64,000 nucleotides of DNA from JAJPHW01 sp963799065 (GTDB taxonomy: Bacteria > Acidobacteriota > Terriglobia > Terriglobales > Acidobacteriaceae). The notes beneath the pieces are model-generated. The model worked only from the letters and a program-made list of their open reading frames with translations, did no database searches and was not told the origin of the DNA. The stretch spans positions 1,178,001 to 1,242,000 of the forward strand of contig CAWCVJ010000001.1 of assembly GCA_963799065.1 (NCBI GenBank), read 5' to 3'. The position numbers and the translations under genes are program-made. Of this stretch, positions 42,506 to 51,211 are shown piece by piece (position 1 is the stretch's first letter; every line of letters starts with the position of its first letter).

Positions 42506-43606
42506 CTACTGCGCCCCTTTGACCTCGTTCCAAATTTCGTTGTACTTGGCACGGCGTGGGACATTTTGCCAGAAATACAGCCGCTTCTGGTAATTGTCTA
42601 CGTCGTCGAGGTGTAGGCCTTTGACCTGGTCGGGGCTCATCAGCTGCGCCGATTGGGGATTCGCGGGAGTGTATCCCGTCACGTCAGCGACTTGCTTTTG
42701 AGTTTGCGCCTCGATCATGTACTCGAGAAATTTGTAGGCGAGATCCCGGTTCTCGCTGCCCGCTGTAATCATCAGGTGATCGATCCATCCCGTGGTATTT
42801 TCCTTGGGGATGGTTTCGCCTACGGGAAAGTTTATTTTGCGGAGTTGATTGGTCATAAGCGGCCAGCCCATCGACGCGACGATTTCATGATTCTGGAAGA
42901 GATTTGTGAGCTCGCCGCCGGTCGACCACATCTTGCGGATGTTGGGTTTGAGTTCAATCAACTTTTTCTTCACGGCGTCGAGTTGCTCGTCAGAGAGGTT
43001 ATAAAGCTGCGACGGATCTGGTTTGTCGTAGCCCAGAACCTGCGCGGCCATGTAGACGGTGGAGAGATCGTCCCAGACGGATATCTTGCCGTGAAGTTTC
43101 GGGTCCCAGAGAGTGGCCCAACTATCCGGCGGCTGCGGAAATACGCTAGTGTCGTAGACCAGAGGATCGGGTCCCCACATGAACGGCACGCCATAGACTT
43201 GTCCGTTAGTGCGGACTAACGGCAGGGAAGTGAGCTGTGTGGAGAGTTGCGAATACGACGGCAACTTAGTTAGTTCGAGCGGCAGCGCCAGCCCCGCCGA
43301 CGCGATCGACGTTGCGACATCACTCGACGGCGAGATCACGTCGTAGTTTCCAGCGCTGCCGCCGCGCAGTTTGGCGATGAGTTCATCGCTCGATCCCATG
43401 TAAGAGGCGGAGACTTTGCAGTGATACTTATCTTCGAAGGCTTTGACGAAAGTCGGATCGGCGTAGCCTTCCCAGACCAGCAGGTTCAGGGTGGGGGTTT
43501 TCTTGGTGCAGGCGGCTGCGAAGAGAATAAGAAGAGCCGTGAGAAGGACAAGAGCGACGGGTTTGGCCGTCTGCGTTTCGTTTCCGTGTGCGATTAGTTT
43601 TGTCAT
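42506..43606 (-). CDS. potD: Polyamine ABC transporter substrate-binding lipoprotein (PotD-like)
   Basis: A 366-residue extracytoplasmic binding protein. A signal peptide ends in the lipobox ILFAAAC (Cys33), and LNLLVWEGYADPTFVKAFEDKY followed by SSDELIAKLRGGSAGNYDVISPSSDVA is typical of the PotD/PotF family (quoted in parts). It would deliver putrescine or spermidine to the PotABC-like transporter encoded at 22.5-25.2 kb. The reading frame extends upstream through the regulator gene, but the ATG at 43606 starts the signal peptide. Lies 28 bases after the regulator gene and before the alkyltransferase-like gene, one operon. Confidence 0.88.
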   Translation of the reverse strand: MTKLIAHGNETQTAKPVALVLLTALLILFAAACTKKTPTLNLLVWEGYADPTFVKAFEDKYHCKVSASYMGSSDELIAKLRGGSAGNYDVISPSSDVATSIASAGLALPLELTKLPSYSQLSTQLTSLPLVRTNGQVYGVPFMWGPDPLVYDTSVFPQPPDSWATLWDPKLHGKISVWDDLSTVYMAAQVLGYDKPDPSQLYNLSDEQLDAVKKKLIELKPNIRKMWSTGGELTNLFQNHEIVASMGWPLMTNQLRKINFPVGETIPKENTTGWIDHLMITAGSENRDLAYKFLEYMIEAQTQKQVADVTGYTPANPQSAQLMSPDQVKGLHLDDVDNYQKRLYFWQNVPRRAKYNEIWNEVKGAQ

Positions 43607-43634
43607 GCCGTCTGTTATCACCTTTCTCCTGACC

Positions 43635-44432
43635 CTAGAACGTGGGCGGAGTGTTGATCCATAGAATCCAGGTTTCGCTTCGTCCAGGATTTTTCCAGCG
43701 ATGTTCGGTGGCGCTTTCGAAATAGAAACTGTCGCCGGGGCGCAAATGATATTCCACGTCCCGAAGGGAGATGAGCAACTCGCCGCGCAGAATATATAGG
43801 AATTCCTCTCCTGCGTGAGTGTATGACTCGCCGCTGCCTGCGTGCGGTTTGATTCGAAAGAGATGCGGTTCCATGACAGTGTTGCCCCAGGCGAGCAGTT
43901 CCATGCGCACGCCGGGGCCGGCCTCGAGTACCTTGCGCTTCTTCGGTCGGACCAGCGGAGTATGTGCCTGCGCCTGATCGTAGAAGTCAAGCACGTGCAC
44001 CTTGTAGAAACTGGCCAGCTTTTGCAACGTGCTCACGGATGCACTCATCTGCGAGCGCTCGATGGCGCTAAGGAATCCCACGGAGATGCCGACTTTCTTT
44101 GCGACGTGTGCAAGCGATAGCTTCTTTTCCTGACGAAGCTTGCGCAGTCGGAGCGCGATTGCGCCTGCGCCGTTAGACTTGGGCCGCACCCGGCCTTCTT
44201 GCTTAAGCAACTCAACAATGGCGGGGGCGTTGAGGCCGCGTACCTTGCGGAGAAATCCTGCGCGCTTCAATACGGTCACATCATCGCGTGTGTACAGCCG
44301 ATATTTTCCCGCACTACGTTGCGGTTCGATCAGTCCGAGTCGTTCCCACGATCGAATGACGGACGACGAGACTCCGGCTTGGGCGGCGACGTGTCCAATG
44401 GTCAGGTGCGGTTTTACTTCGGAGTTCCTCAT
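43635..44432 (-). CDS. Triple-domain regulator: MerR helix-turn-helix, XRE helix-turn-helix and cupin
   Basis: A 265-residue cytoplasmic regulator. Residues 10-78 are a MerR-type DNA-binding domain (TIGHVAAQAGVSSSVIRSWE, LGLIEPQRSAGKYRLYT). Residues 94-150 form an XRE-type domain (LRKLRQEKKLSLAHVAKKVG, VGFLSAIERSQMSASVSTL). Residues 175-262 form a cupin with histidine and glutamate ligands in HAGSGESYTHAGEEFLYIL and GDSFYFESATEHRWKN. XRE-cupin proteins such as PuuR control putrescine use; adding a MerR domain gives two DNA-recognition modules. Divergent from the TonB-dependent receptor, with a palindrome and a perfect -10 box between. Probably controls itself, potD and perhaps the receptor or catabolic operon. 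Confidence 0.88.
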   Translation of the reverse strand: MRNSEVKPHLTIGHVAAQAGVSSSVIRSWERLGLIEPQRSAGKYRLYTRDDVTVLKRAGFLRKVRGLNAPAIVELLKQEGRVRPKSNGAGAIALRLRKLRQEKKLSLAHVAKKVGISVGFLSAIERSQMSASVSTLQKLASFYKVHVLDFYDQAQAHTPLVRPKKRKVLEAGPGVRMELLAWGNTVMEPHLFRIKPHAGSGESYTHAGEEFLYILRGELLISLRDVEYHLRPGDSFYFESATEHRWKNPGRSETWILWINTPPTF

Positions 44433-44496
44433 GCGCGTCGTGATGCATCCGGCTGCGGCCCGTTTCCATTGATGAGATGGATAAATATTTTTTTGC

Positions 44497-44525
44497 TTGA
44501 CAGTGTGCGTCGAGTTCTCTAACCT
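44497..44525 (+). promoter_or_regulatory. Possible promoter of the TonB-dependent receptor
   Basis: A perfect -35 TTGACA (44497-44502), 17 bases, then TAACCT (44520-44525). The -10 has three of six matches. The inverted repeat described separately starts within this -10, so bound regulator would cover the start site. Confidence 0.45.
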
Positions 44526-44545
44526 TGCGCGATTATAGCAAGGTT
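44521..44545. promoter_or_regulatory. 25-bp inverted repeat, probable regulator operator
   Basis: AACCTTGC-9 nt-GCAAGGTT, a perfect 8-bp inverted repeat. On the minus strand the nine-base spacer starts with TATAATCGC, a perfect -10 hexamer for the regulator gene. CCTTG..CAAGG half-sites are in style with MerR-family operators. The site lies exactly between the divergent regulator and receptor genes. Confidence 0.6.
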
Positions 44546-44559
44546 GGTTTCTGACACAA
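44532..44559 (-). promoter_or_regulatory. Promoter of the regulator-potD operon
   Basis: On minus: -35 TTGTGT (44559-44554), 16-base spacer, perfect -10 TATAAT (44537-44532). Transcription would start near 44525 and give a leader of about 93 bases before the regulator ATG at 44432. The palindrome encloses the -10, as expected for autorepression. Confidence 0.55.
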
Positions 44560-44570
44560 GCTAAATCCGA

Positions 44571-47500
44571 ATGAACGAAAAATTGCTCGGGAGGCCTCAG
44601 CTGATGCAATCCGTGAATGTCCGCCGTGCCCTCGTTTTTTGCCTCATATGCGCGTTCTGCATGAATGCATTCGTTTGCTTCGCACAGAGCACCGGCGGCA
44701 GAATTTTGGGTCGAGTCGCCGATCCCACGGGAGCGGTGCTATCCGGCGTGACTGTAACTTTGACCAACCAAGCGACAGGTATCGAGCGTGATGTTAAGAC
44801 CAACGATAGCGGCGATTACATCTTCGTCGAAGTGCAACCCGGAACCTATGAGGTGGATTTCCAGCAGAGCGGTTTCAAGAAGAACGTTCAGAAGAACATC
44901 ATGGTGGATGTTAATCAGGTAATCACCCTGAACTCCGCGTTGACCATTGGGGCGCAGCAGGAATCGGTTGAGGTGACCAGCGAAGCTCCGTTGGTGGATA
45001 CGACCAGCACTCAGATGGGCGCTGTGGTCGACAACCGGTCGGTGAACGAGCTTCCCCTCAACGCCCGCGATACTTATCAATTCTTGCAGCTTCAGCCCGG
45101 CGTGCAATCGCAACTGGGAAGCAGTGGCAGCACGTTCTATGGCAGCGACGCAGCCGGTTCGGTCTCCGTCAACGGCGGACGTGGGCGAGCAAATAACTTT
45201 AGCGTTAATGGCGGTGACGCTAATGACCAATTTGTAAACGCAGCGGCGGTACAGCCCACGCCCGACAGCGTCGAAGAGTTTCGCGTGATCACCAATACGT
45301 TCGACGCCGAGTACGGACGCAATTCTGGAGCCGTGGTAAACGTAATCACCAAGTCGGGAAGCAATGCCTTTCACGGCGATGTGTATGAATACTTTCGTAA
45401 TAAAGTGCTGAACGCCCAGGGCTACTTCAACACCGTGAAGCCGCAATCCAACCAGAATCAGTTCGGTGGAACGTTCGGCGGGCCGATCAAGAAGGACCGT
45501 ACGTTCTTCTTTACTTCTTATGAAGGTCGACGCGTACGCCAGGGAATCTCGGGACAAACCGTTGCGGTGCCGACGAGCGCCGAGCGCACCGGAGATTTCT
45601 CGGCGGGTGGTGGATTCTCCGGAGCGATCAACGACGCCTTCGTTGCGAGCACACTGAACGGGCGACCAGGTTGCTCGGCGGCGATCACAGCTTTGGGCGG
45701 AGCGGTTCCGGCAGCGGGTCAGTCGTGGGCGGACATTTTTCCGACGGCGCAGATTCCAATTTCTTGTATGGATCCCGTCGCGGTGAATCTAGGCCAGATT
45801 TACTTTCCCTCAGCGAATCGATCCGACGGAACTTATCAGGGCGTGCCGGTGAGCAGCGACGATCAGGACCAGTTTACCGTCCGTTTTGATCATCGAATTA
45901 ACGACAAACAGAGTTTCACCGCTTACTACTACTTCCTCGATGAGCGCAACTTTCAGCCATTCGACAACTTCCAGGCATCGGGCGCTAATCTCCCCGGTTT
46001 TGGCGGGCTCACCGACCAGAGATTTCAGCAATGGAACCTGAGCCATACCTGGACGCTCACCAACTCTTTGGTCAATGAGGCGCGATTTACTTATCTGCGC
46101 GAAGGGCAGTTGACGTTCCAGCATCCACAAACTACGGGAGCCGTGCAAAGTTTCTGTACTGGTGCGGCGTCAAGCTACTGCTTTACTGGCGTGTCCGATT
46201 CCTCCGCAATTAATGCGGACATCGTAAGCCAGGGAATCGCGCCAGGCAAAGCCGGCATCACTCCCGGGCTGCCCGCGATCCATACTGGTCTGCCTCTGAT
46301 CAGCATTTCGGGCGGGGCCGAAATTGGAAACAACTATAACGGCGACCTTCCGCAGGTTGGCAACAGCTTTCAGTGGTCTGACAGCCTGAGTTGGGTGAAG
46401 GGCGCGCACACCATGAAGTTCGGCGCGGACGTTCGCCGTTCGCGTTTCGATCAGACGCTTTATTACAACGTGAATGGGTACTTTACTTTCGGTGGCGCGA
46501 ATCCTAACGCGATTTCTTCGGCGGACAATTATCCAAACTACTATTTGGGATTGGCCGACAGCTATTCGCAGGGTTCCGCGCAGCGTGAGGATGTGCGCAA
46601 TACCGGCGTGTACTTGTTCGCGCAGGATAGCTGGAAGATCAAGCAGAACGTGACCTTCAATTACGGCTTGCGCTGGGAACTCGATACCCCGCTGACCGAC
46701 ATTGCGCAGCATGTGGAGACGTTTCGTCCGGGGCAGACGAGCACCGTATACCCTTGCTCGAACACGCCGCTGGCGGATTGTCCGACTGGCTTGGTGGTTC
46801 CCGGCGATAAGGGCGTTCCGGCAGGCCTCACGACCACGTACTACAAGGCGTTCGCGCCGAGAGTGGGTCTGGCTTACAGTCCGAACTTCAGCAGCGGGAT
46901 TTTAGGAAAGATGTTTGGCAATAACGGAAAGACCAGCATCCGCACAGGATGGGGGCTTTTCTATAACCCGATCGAACAGTTGGTGCTTGAACAATTTGGA
47001 GCGGAGCCGCCCTTTGGCAGCAGCCCGATCTTTTCCAGCACGTTCTTTAACACGCCATTCGTAGGACAGAATGGCGTGATCGGGCCCAACGGTTTCAACG
47101 GAATCTTGTCGCCAACGAAAGGCCAGGACCCCGGATGGGCGAATCTGCGGCCTATCCTCCTCTATGGCGAATTTCAGCCCCATCTGCGCACCCAATATAC
47201 CGCTCAATATAACTTCAACATTGAACGGCAACTCTCTAAGAACTTGGTCTGGACGCTCGGTTATGTTGGATCGCAAGGCCACCGTCTGCTCGCCTCGCAT
47301 GACATCAATCCTTCGAATCCGCAGACTTGTTTAGACATCAACACGATTCAAGGGGCGGGAACGTGCGGTCCGTTCGGCGAAGATGCACCTTTTAATGTTA
47401 CGGTGCCGCAAGGATTCAATTTTCATTTGCCAAGCGGTGCGATCGCAACGGGAGCGGCCGGTGGCACTCCGATCACTCTCGTTGGGCTGCGGCCATATTC

Positions 47501-48293
47501 CTCGCCGAATTGCAATCCCCTGACCGGCGCGAATTGTCCAACGGACGGTACCCCGGTGTTTGCCAGCATCTTCGCGGAAGACACCATCGCAAACTCCGCC
47601 TACAACTCTTTCCAGACGATGTTGGAAAAGCGCTTCTCGCAGGGACTGCAAATGCAGGCGGCTTACACCTTCAGCAAATCGCTCGACCAGGCATCCAGTT
47701 TTGAAGAGACACTGAACCCGTTCAATCCGCGGGCCAGCCGCGCTCTTTCGCTGTTCAACTCCAAGCAACGCTTCGTGATCAATTTCTACTGGGAACTGCC
47801 GGTGCCCCGTTACACCGGATTCAAGGGCAGAGCGCTGGATGACTGGTCGATCTCGAGCATCATCCAGTTTCAAAGCGGATTTCCCATTCGACTGCAGACG
47901 CAGGACGACAACGAACTCATCAACAGCATCTTCTTTCTGGGTGCGGGCGCGCCCCAGTTGACGGGCCCGCTTCAGATTCTGAATCCTAAGAATCAGCCCA
48001 ACCACCAATACCTAAACCCGGCACAATTCAGCGATCCTACGCTGGGCACGTTTGCGACGACGCCGCGCTCGATCTGCTGCGGGCCGGGCTTGAACGACAC
48101 CGATATCACGATTTCCAAGAGAATTGCGGTCAGCGAGACTAAGTATTTTCAGTTCCGAACCGACATTTTCAACATCGCCAACAAGACGCAGTTTAACAAC
48201 CCGGATGGAAACTTTAGCGACTCAACCTTTGGCCAGATACAAGGGGGCCGCGACCCGCGCTTGATACAATTTGCATTGAAGTTCTACTTCTAG
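44571..48293 (+). CDS. TonB-dependent receptor, Oar-like, with carboxypeptidase-regulatory N-terminal domain
   Basis: A 1240-residue outer-membrane beta-barrel. Signal peptide about residues 15-39 (ALVFCLICAFCMNAFVCFAQ), then a carboxypeptidase-regulatory domain (GGRILGRVADPTGAVLSGVT, residues 42-125), a plug domain (VDNRSVNELPLNARDTYQFL, SVNGGRGRANNFSVNGGDAN, EYGRNSGAVVNVITKSGSN) and a long barrel ending in FALKFYF with the terminal aromatic residue needed for outer-membrane insertion. Such proteins import nutrients using TonB energy; in Acidobacteriota they are very numerous and mostly uncharacterised. It faces the polyamine-type regulator, so its ligand may be linked to polyamine or amine uptake; that is inference. 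Confidence 0.92.
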   Translation: MNEKLLGRPQLMQSVNVRRALVFCLICAFCMNAFVCFAQSTGGRILGRVADPTGAVLSGVTVTLTNQATGIERDVKTNDSGDYIFVEVQPGTYEVDFQQSGFKKNVQKNIMVDVNQVITLNSALTIGAQQESVEVTSEAPLVDTTSTQMGAVVDNRSVNELPLNARDTYQFLQLQPGVQSQLGSSGSTFYGSDAAGSVSVNGGRGRANNFSVNGGDANDQFVNAAAVQPTPDSVEEFRVITNTFDAEYGRNSGAVVNVITKSGSNAFHGDVYEYFRNKVLNAQGYFNTVKPQSNQNQFGGTFGGPIKKDRTFFFTSYEGRRVRQGISGQTVAVPTSAERTGDFSAGGGFSGAINDAFVASTLNGRPGCSAAITALGGAVPAAGQSWADIFPTAQIPISCMDPVAVNLGQIYFPSANRSDGTYQGVPVSSDDQDQFTVRFDHRINDKQSFTAYYYFLDERNFQPFDNFQASGANLPGFGGLTDQRFQQWNLSHTWTLTNSLVNEARFTYLREGQLTFQHPQTTGAVQSFCTGAASSYCFTGVSDSSAINADIVSQGIAPGKAGITPGLPAIHTGLPLISISGGAEIGNNYNGDLPQVGNSFQWSDSLSWVKGAHTMKFGADVRRSRFDQTLYYNVNGYFTFGGANPNAISSADNYPNYYLGLADSYSQGSAQREDVRNTGVYLFAQDSWKIKQNVTFNYGLRWELDTPLTDIAQHVETFRPGQTSTVYPCSNTPLADCPTGLVVPGDKGVPAGLTTTYYKAFAPRVGLAYSPNFSSGILGKMFGNNGKTSIRTGWGLFYNPIEQLVLEQFGAEPPFGSSPIFSSTFFNTPFVGQNGVIGPNGFNGILSPTKGQDPGWANLRPILLYGEFQPHLRTQYTAQYNFNIERQLSKNLVWTLGYVGSQGHRLLASHDINPSNPQTCLDINTIQGAGTCGPFGEDAPFNVTVPQGFNFHLPSGAIATGAAGGTPITLVGLRPYSSPNCNPLTGANCPTDGTPVFASIFAEDTIANSAYNSFQTMLEKRFSQGLQMQAAYTFSKSLDQASSFEETLNPFNPRASRALSLFNSKQRFVINFYWELPVPRYTGFKGRALDDWSISSIIQFQSGFPIRLQTQDDNELINSIFFLGAGAPQLTGPLQILNPKNQPNHQYLNPAQFSDPTLGTFATTPRSICCGPGLNDTDITISKRIAVSETKYFQFRTDIFNIANKTQFNNPDGNFSDSTFGQIQGGRDPRLIQFALKFYF

Positions 48294-48394
48294 CTTTTGC
48301 CCGAGATTTAGTTCTACACGGCTGGGCGGCCTTGGCAGCCTGGCGACAAATCTAATGGCCGTCTGCACGGCCTGAGTTTTCTGGAGAAATTCCG

Positions 48395-49774
48395 ATGTTT
48401 CCCGAACTGCAAAAGGAGCTCGATCTTTTCGAGCGACGCACGCCGAAGTCTGCCGAGGCGCATAAGAAAAACCTGAAACGCATCCCGCTGGGTGTGGCCA
48501 GCAATTACCGCGCTTACGATCCCTGGCCGATTTTCGTCAAGGAGGCGAGTGGCAGTAAGTTCCGCGACCTCGACGGCAACGAATACATCGATCACAACCT
48601 GACGTTTGGCGCGCTGATGGCGGGGCATTGCCATCCCGACGTTATGAAAGCTGTAGAGAAGCGGCTTTCGACGGGAACGATGTTTGGCATGCCGCACGAC
48701 ATGGAGTGGGAGTTGGCCGAGGTGATTTGCGAGCGCTTCTCCATGGAGATGTGCCGCTTCGGCAACAGTGGGACGGAAGTGACCATGCATGCGATTCGGC
48801 TGGCGCGCGCGGCGACTGGGCGCGACAAGATCATCAAGTTTGAGGGCGCGTATCACGGGTTGCACGATGCGGCGCTGGTCAGCGTGAAGCCTCATGCGCC
48901 CGATTTCGGCGATGTTCATGCCCCGAATTCCGTTCCCGGCGGCATGGGCGTCCCGAAGGCCAGCCTCGACAACGTGAAGATTGCAACGTTTAACGATTTG
49001 GAAAGCGTTGAGTTGCGCTTCAAGCAGAATCCGAATGAGATTGCGGCGATCATCCTGGAGCCGATTCTGATGAACGTGGGGCTCTGCATGCCCAAGCCTG
49101 GATTCCTCGAAGGCTTGCGTACTATGTGCGACAAATACGGGGCGCTGTTGATCTTCGACGAAGTGAAGACTGGGGCGAAGCTTTGCTGGGCAGGCGCTTC
49201 GGAGTATTTCAACGTCAAGCCGGACATGATTTGCCTGGCGAAGTCGATTGGCGGCGGACTGCCACTGGCCGCTTTCGCAACCAGCCGAAAAGTGATGAGC
49301 CTGATTTCCGATCACAAAGTGTTTCACGGTGGAACGTACAACACGAATCCAGTGTCGATGGCAGCGGGACTGGCGACGTTCAACCATGTGCTGACGCGGG
49401 ACAATTATGCGAAGGTAGAGAAGCTTGAGAAAAAGCTGACGGATGGCTATCGCAAAACGGTCGCGAAAGTTGGACTGCAAGGCTACATCATCAGCGCGGG
49501 CGCGAATGGCGCGCTGATGCTGTTTCCGAAGGAGATTGAAAACTATCGCGACTGGACCAAAATCGATGTCGACCTGTGGCGGTTGTATTGGTTCGGCATG
49601 GTCAATCGCGGAGTAATGGCGCAGCCTTACTGGTGGGATGAGCAGTGGACGATTTCCGTCCAGCATACCGACGCCGATATCGACAAGCATCTTGCCGTCT
49701 TCGAGGAGATTGCTCCGGTGATGGCCAAAGTGCAGCAGGAACGCGGCGAGCCGGTCGGAGCAGCCGCGCACTAG
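48395..49774 (+). CDS. Class III aminotransferase, glutamate-1-semialdehyde-aminomutase-like
   Basis: A 459-residue PLP enzyme. LGVASNYRAYDPWPIFVKEASG and NEYIDHNLTFGALMAGHCHP at the start resemble the aminomutase branch, FGNSGTEVTMHAIRLARAAT and KFEGAYHGLHDAALVS bind PLP phosphate, IFDEVKTG has the PLP Asp and LAKSIGGGLPLAAFA the Lys. The heme pathway enzyme HemL is about 430 residues and more conserved; the position at the head of an amine-degradation operon makes an omega-amine transaminase more likely. GGAG lies nine bases before the ATG. First of six genes in the run to 56959. Confidence 0.85.
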   Translation: MFPELQKELDLFERRTPKSAEAHKKNLKRIPLGVASNYRAYDPWPIFVKEASGSKFRDLDGNEYIDHNLTFGALMAGHCHPDVMKAVEKRLSTGTMFGMPHDMEWELAEVICERFSMEMCRFGNSGTEVTMHAIRLARAATGRDKIIKFEGAYHGLHDAALVSVKPHAPDFGDVHAPNSVPGGMGVPKASLDNVKIATFNDLESVELRFKQNPNEIAAIILEPILMNVGLCMPKPGFLEGLRTMCDKYGALLIFDEVKTGAKLCWAGASEYFNVKPDMICLAKSIGGGLPLAAFATSRKVMSLISDHKVFHGGTYNTNPVSMAAGLATFNHVLTRDNYAKVEKLEKKLTDGYRKTVAKVGLQGYIISAGANGALMLFPKEIENYRDWTKIDVDLWRLYWFGMVNRGVMAQPYWWDEQWTISVQHTDADIDKHLAVFEEIAPVMAKVQQERGEPVGAAAH

Positions 49775-49795
49775 ATTCACAAGTCATGCCGCGCC

Positions 49796-51211
49796 ATGTC
49801 TTCGACGGACAATTCGCCGCATTTGAAGCGCGTCCTAGGCCGCCGGGATTTGGTGCTGCTGTTCGTGGTCGCGGTATTCAACCTGAACGTGGTGCCGTCG
49901 ATTGCGGCGAATGGCGGCGTCACGGTCTGGTTGTGGATGATTTCTCTGGTGCTGTTTTTTCTGCCGCAAGGCATCGCGGTGATTGAACTGGCGCACAGAT
50001 ATCCGGGTGAAGGCGGCGTTTACTTGTGGGCGAAGGAGGTGTTCGGCGACTTTCACGGCTTCCTTTCCGGCTGGTGCTATTGGACGACGAACATGCTCTA
50101 CGTGCCGACCGTGATGCTGTATTTCGTGGGAGTGTCGGTGTTTGTGTTCGGTCCGGGACATCAGGCACTGGGCGAAAACAAGACCTTCGCGTTGATCGTT
50201 TCGCTGGTTTTGTTGGTGATACTGACCATTCTGAATATCGTTGGTTCGACGGTAGGAAAGTGGCTGAATAATGTCGGCGCGATCGGTACCGCGATAGCGT
50301 CGGCTGTGTTGATCGGTCTTGGCGTCATTATTTGGCTGCGCTTCGGGACCTCCGTTACCGCCGCCGACTTTCGCATTCCAGCCAACCCACGCTTCGTGAT
50401 GAATGCTTTTGGCGTGATCTGTTTCGGACTCGTTGGATTGGAATTGGCGTCCATCATGGGGGACGAGATCAAAGATCCCGAGCGCACGCTTCCGGGAGCG
50501 GTGGCGTGGGGCGGTGTGTTATCCGGTGCGTTGTACTTGGGGGCGACGCTAACGCTTATTATTGCGGTCGGTAAGAATGCGAACGTGTTGCAGGGAATTG
50601 TGCAGGCGGTAAGTGCGATGGCGGCTAGAGTTAACGTGGCGTGGATTGTGATTCCTTTCGCCTTGATGTTGAGCTTGTCGATTGCAGGCATTGGTTCGGC
50701 GTGGATTGGCGGCGCCGCGCGCATTCCATTCGTAGCTGGGCTCGATTCCTGCATGCCTGCCTGGTTGGGCAAAGTGCATCCGCGATATGCGACCCCTTAT
50801 GCGGCGTTGATTGTGCAAGCTGTAGTTTCAGCGTTGCTGGTCTTGATGAATTTTGCTGGTGCGGGAGTGCAGGAAACGTTTCAAAAGCTGCTTTCGCTCG
50901 CAGTTGTGTTGCAATTGATTCCGTTCGTATACATGTTTGGGGCTTTGCTGAAGTTGGCCTTCGACGGCACACCCGGCGGGCGATACAACAGAATCACACT
51001 GATCGTTGCCGGCACGAGCGGTCTAATTACGAGTCTTCTGGGTATCGCTCTGGTTTTCTTTCCAGCGCAGCAGATCACTTCGATCTTGCAGTATGAAGCC
51101 TGGATGTTTGGCGGAACGCTTTTCTTTATCGGGCTGGCCGCGTTCTTCTTTTTTGTCTACGGACGACGTAAAGCGCCAGCCCCCGTGACGGTGCAAGAGG
51201 CAATTTTATGA
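49796..51211 (+). CDS. APC-family amino acid/polyamine permease
   Basis: A 471-residue transporter with about twelve membrane helices. FFLPQGIAVIELAHRYPGEGGVYLW (quoted in part) matches the first conserved APC region and GFLSGWCYWTTNMLYVP the third helix area; GLVGLELASIMGDEIKDPERTLP is the classic APC helix 6 region. It likely exchanges or imports an amine, amino acid or polyamine. Its stop overlaps the aldehyde dehydrogenase start by four bases (ATGA), and it follows the aminotransferase by 21 bases, so it supplies substrate for the operon's enzymes. Confidence 0.9.
   Translation: MSSTDNSPHLKRVLGRRDLVLLFVVAVFNLNVVPSIAANGGVTVWLWMISLVLFFLPQGIAVIELAHRYPGEGGVYLWAKEVFGDFHGFLSGWCYWTTNMLYVPTVMLYFVGVSVFVFGPGHQALGENKTFALIVSLVLLVILTILNIVGSTVGKWLNNVGAIGTAIASAVLIGLGVIIWLRFGTSVTAADFRIPANPRFVMNAFGVICFGLVGLELASIMGDEIKDPERTLPGAVAWGGVLSGALYLGATLTLIIAVGKNANVLQGIVQAVSAMAARVNVAWIVIPFALMLSLSIAGIGSAWIGGAARIPFVAGLDSCMPAWLGKVHPRYATPYAALIVQAVVSALLVLMNFAGAGVQETFQKLLSLAVVLQLIPFVYMFGALLKLAFDGTPGGRYNRITLIVAGTSGLITSLLGIALVFFPAQQITSILQYEAWMFGGTLFFIGLAAFFFFVYGRRKAPAPVTVQEAIL

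Noticed and set aside
48314..49780. Long minus-strand frame of 488 codons
   Set aside because: It lies exactly opposite the class III aminotransferase, which has a full PLP active site; the antisense product has low-complexity His/Arg-rich composition.
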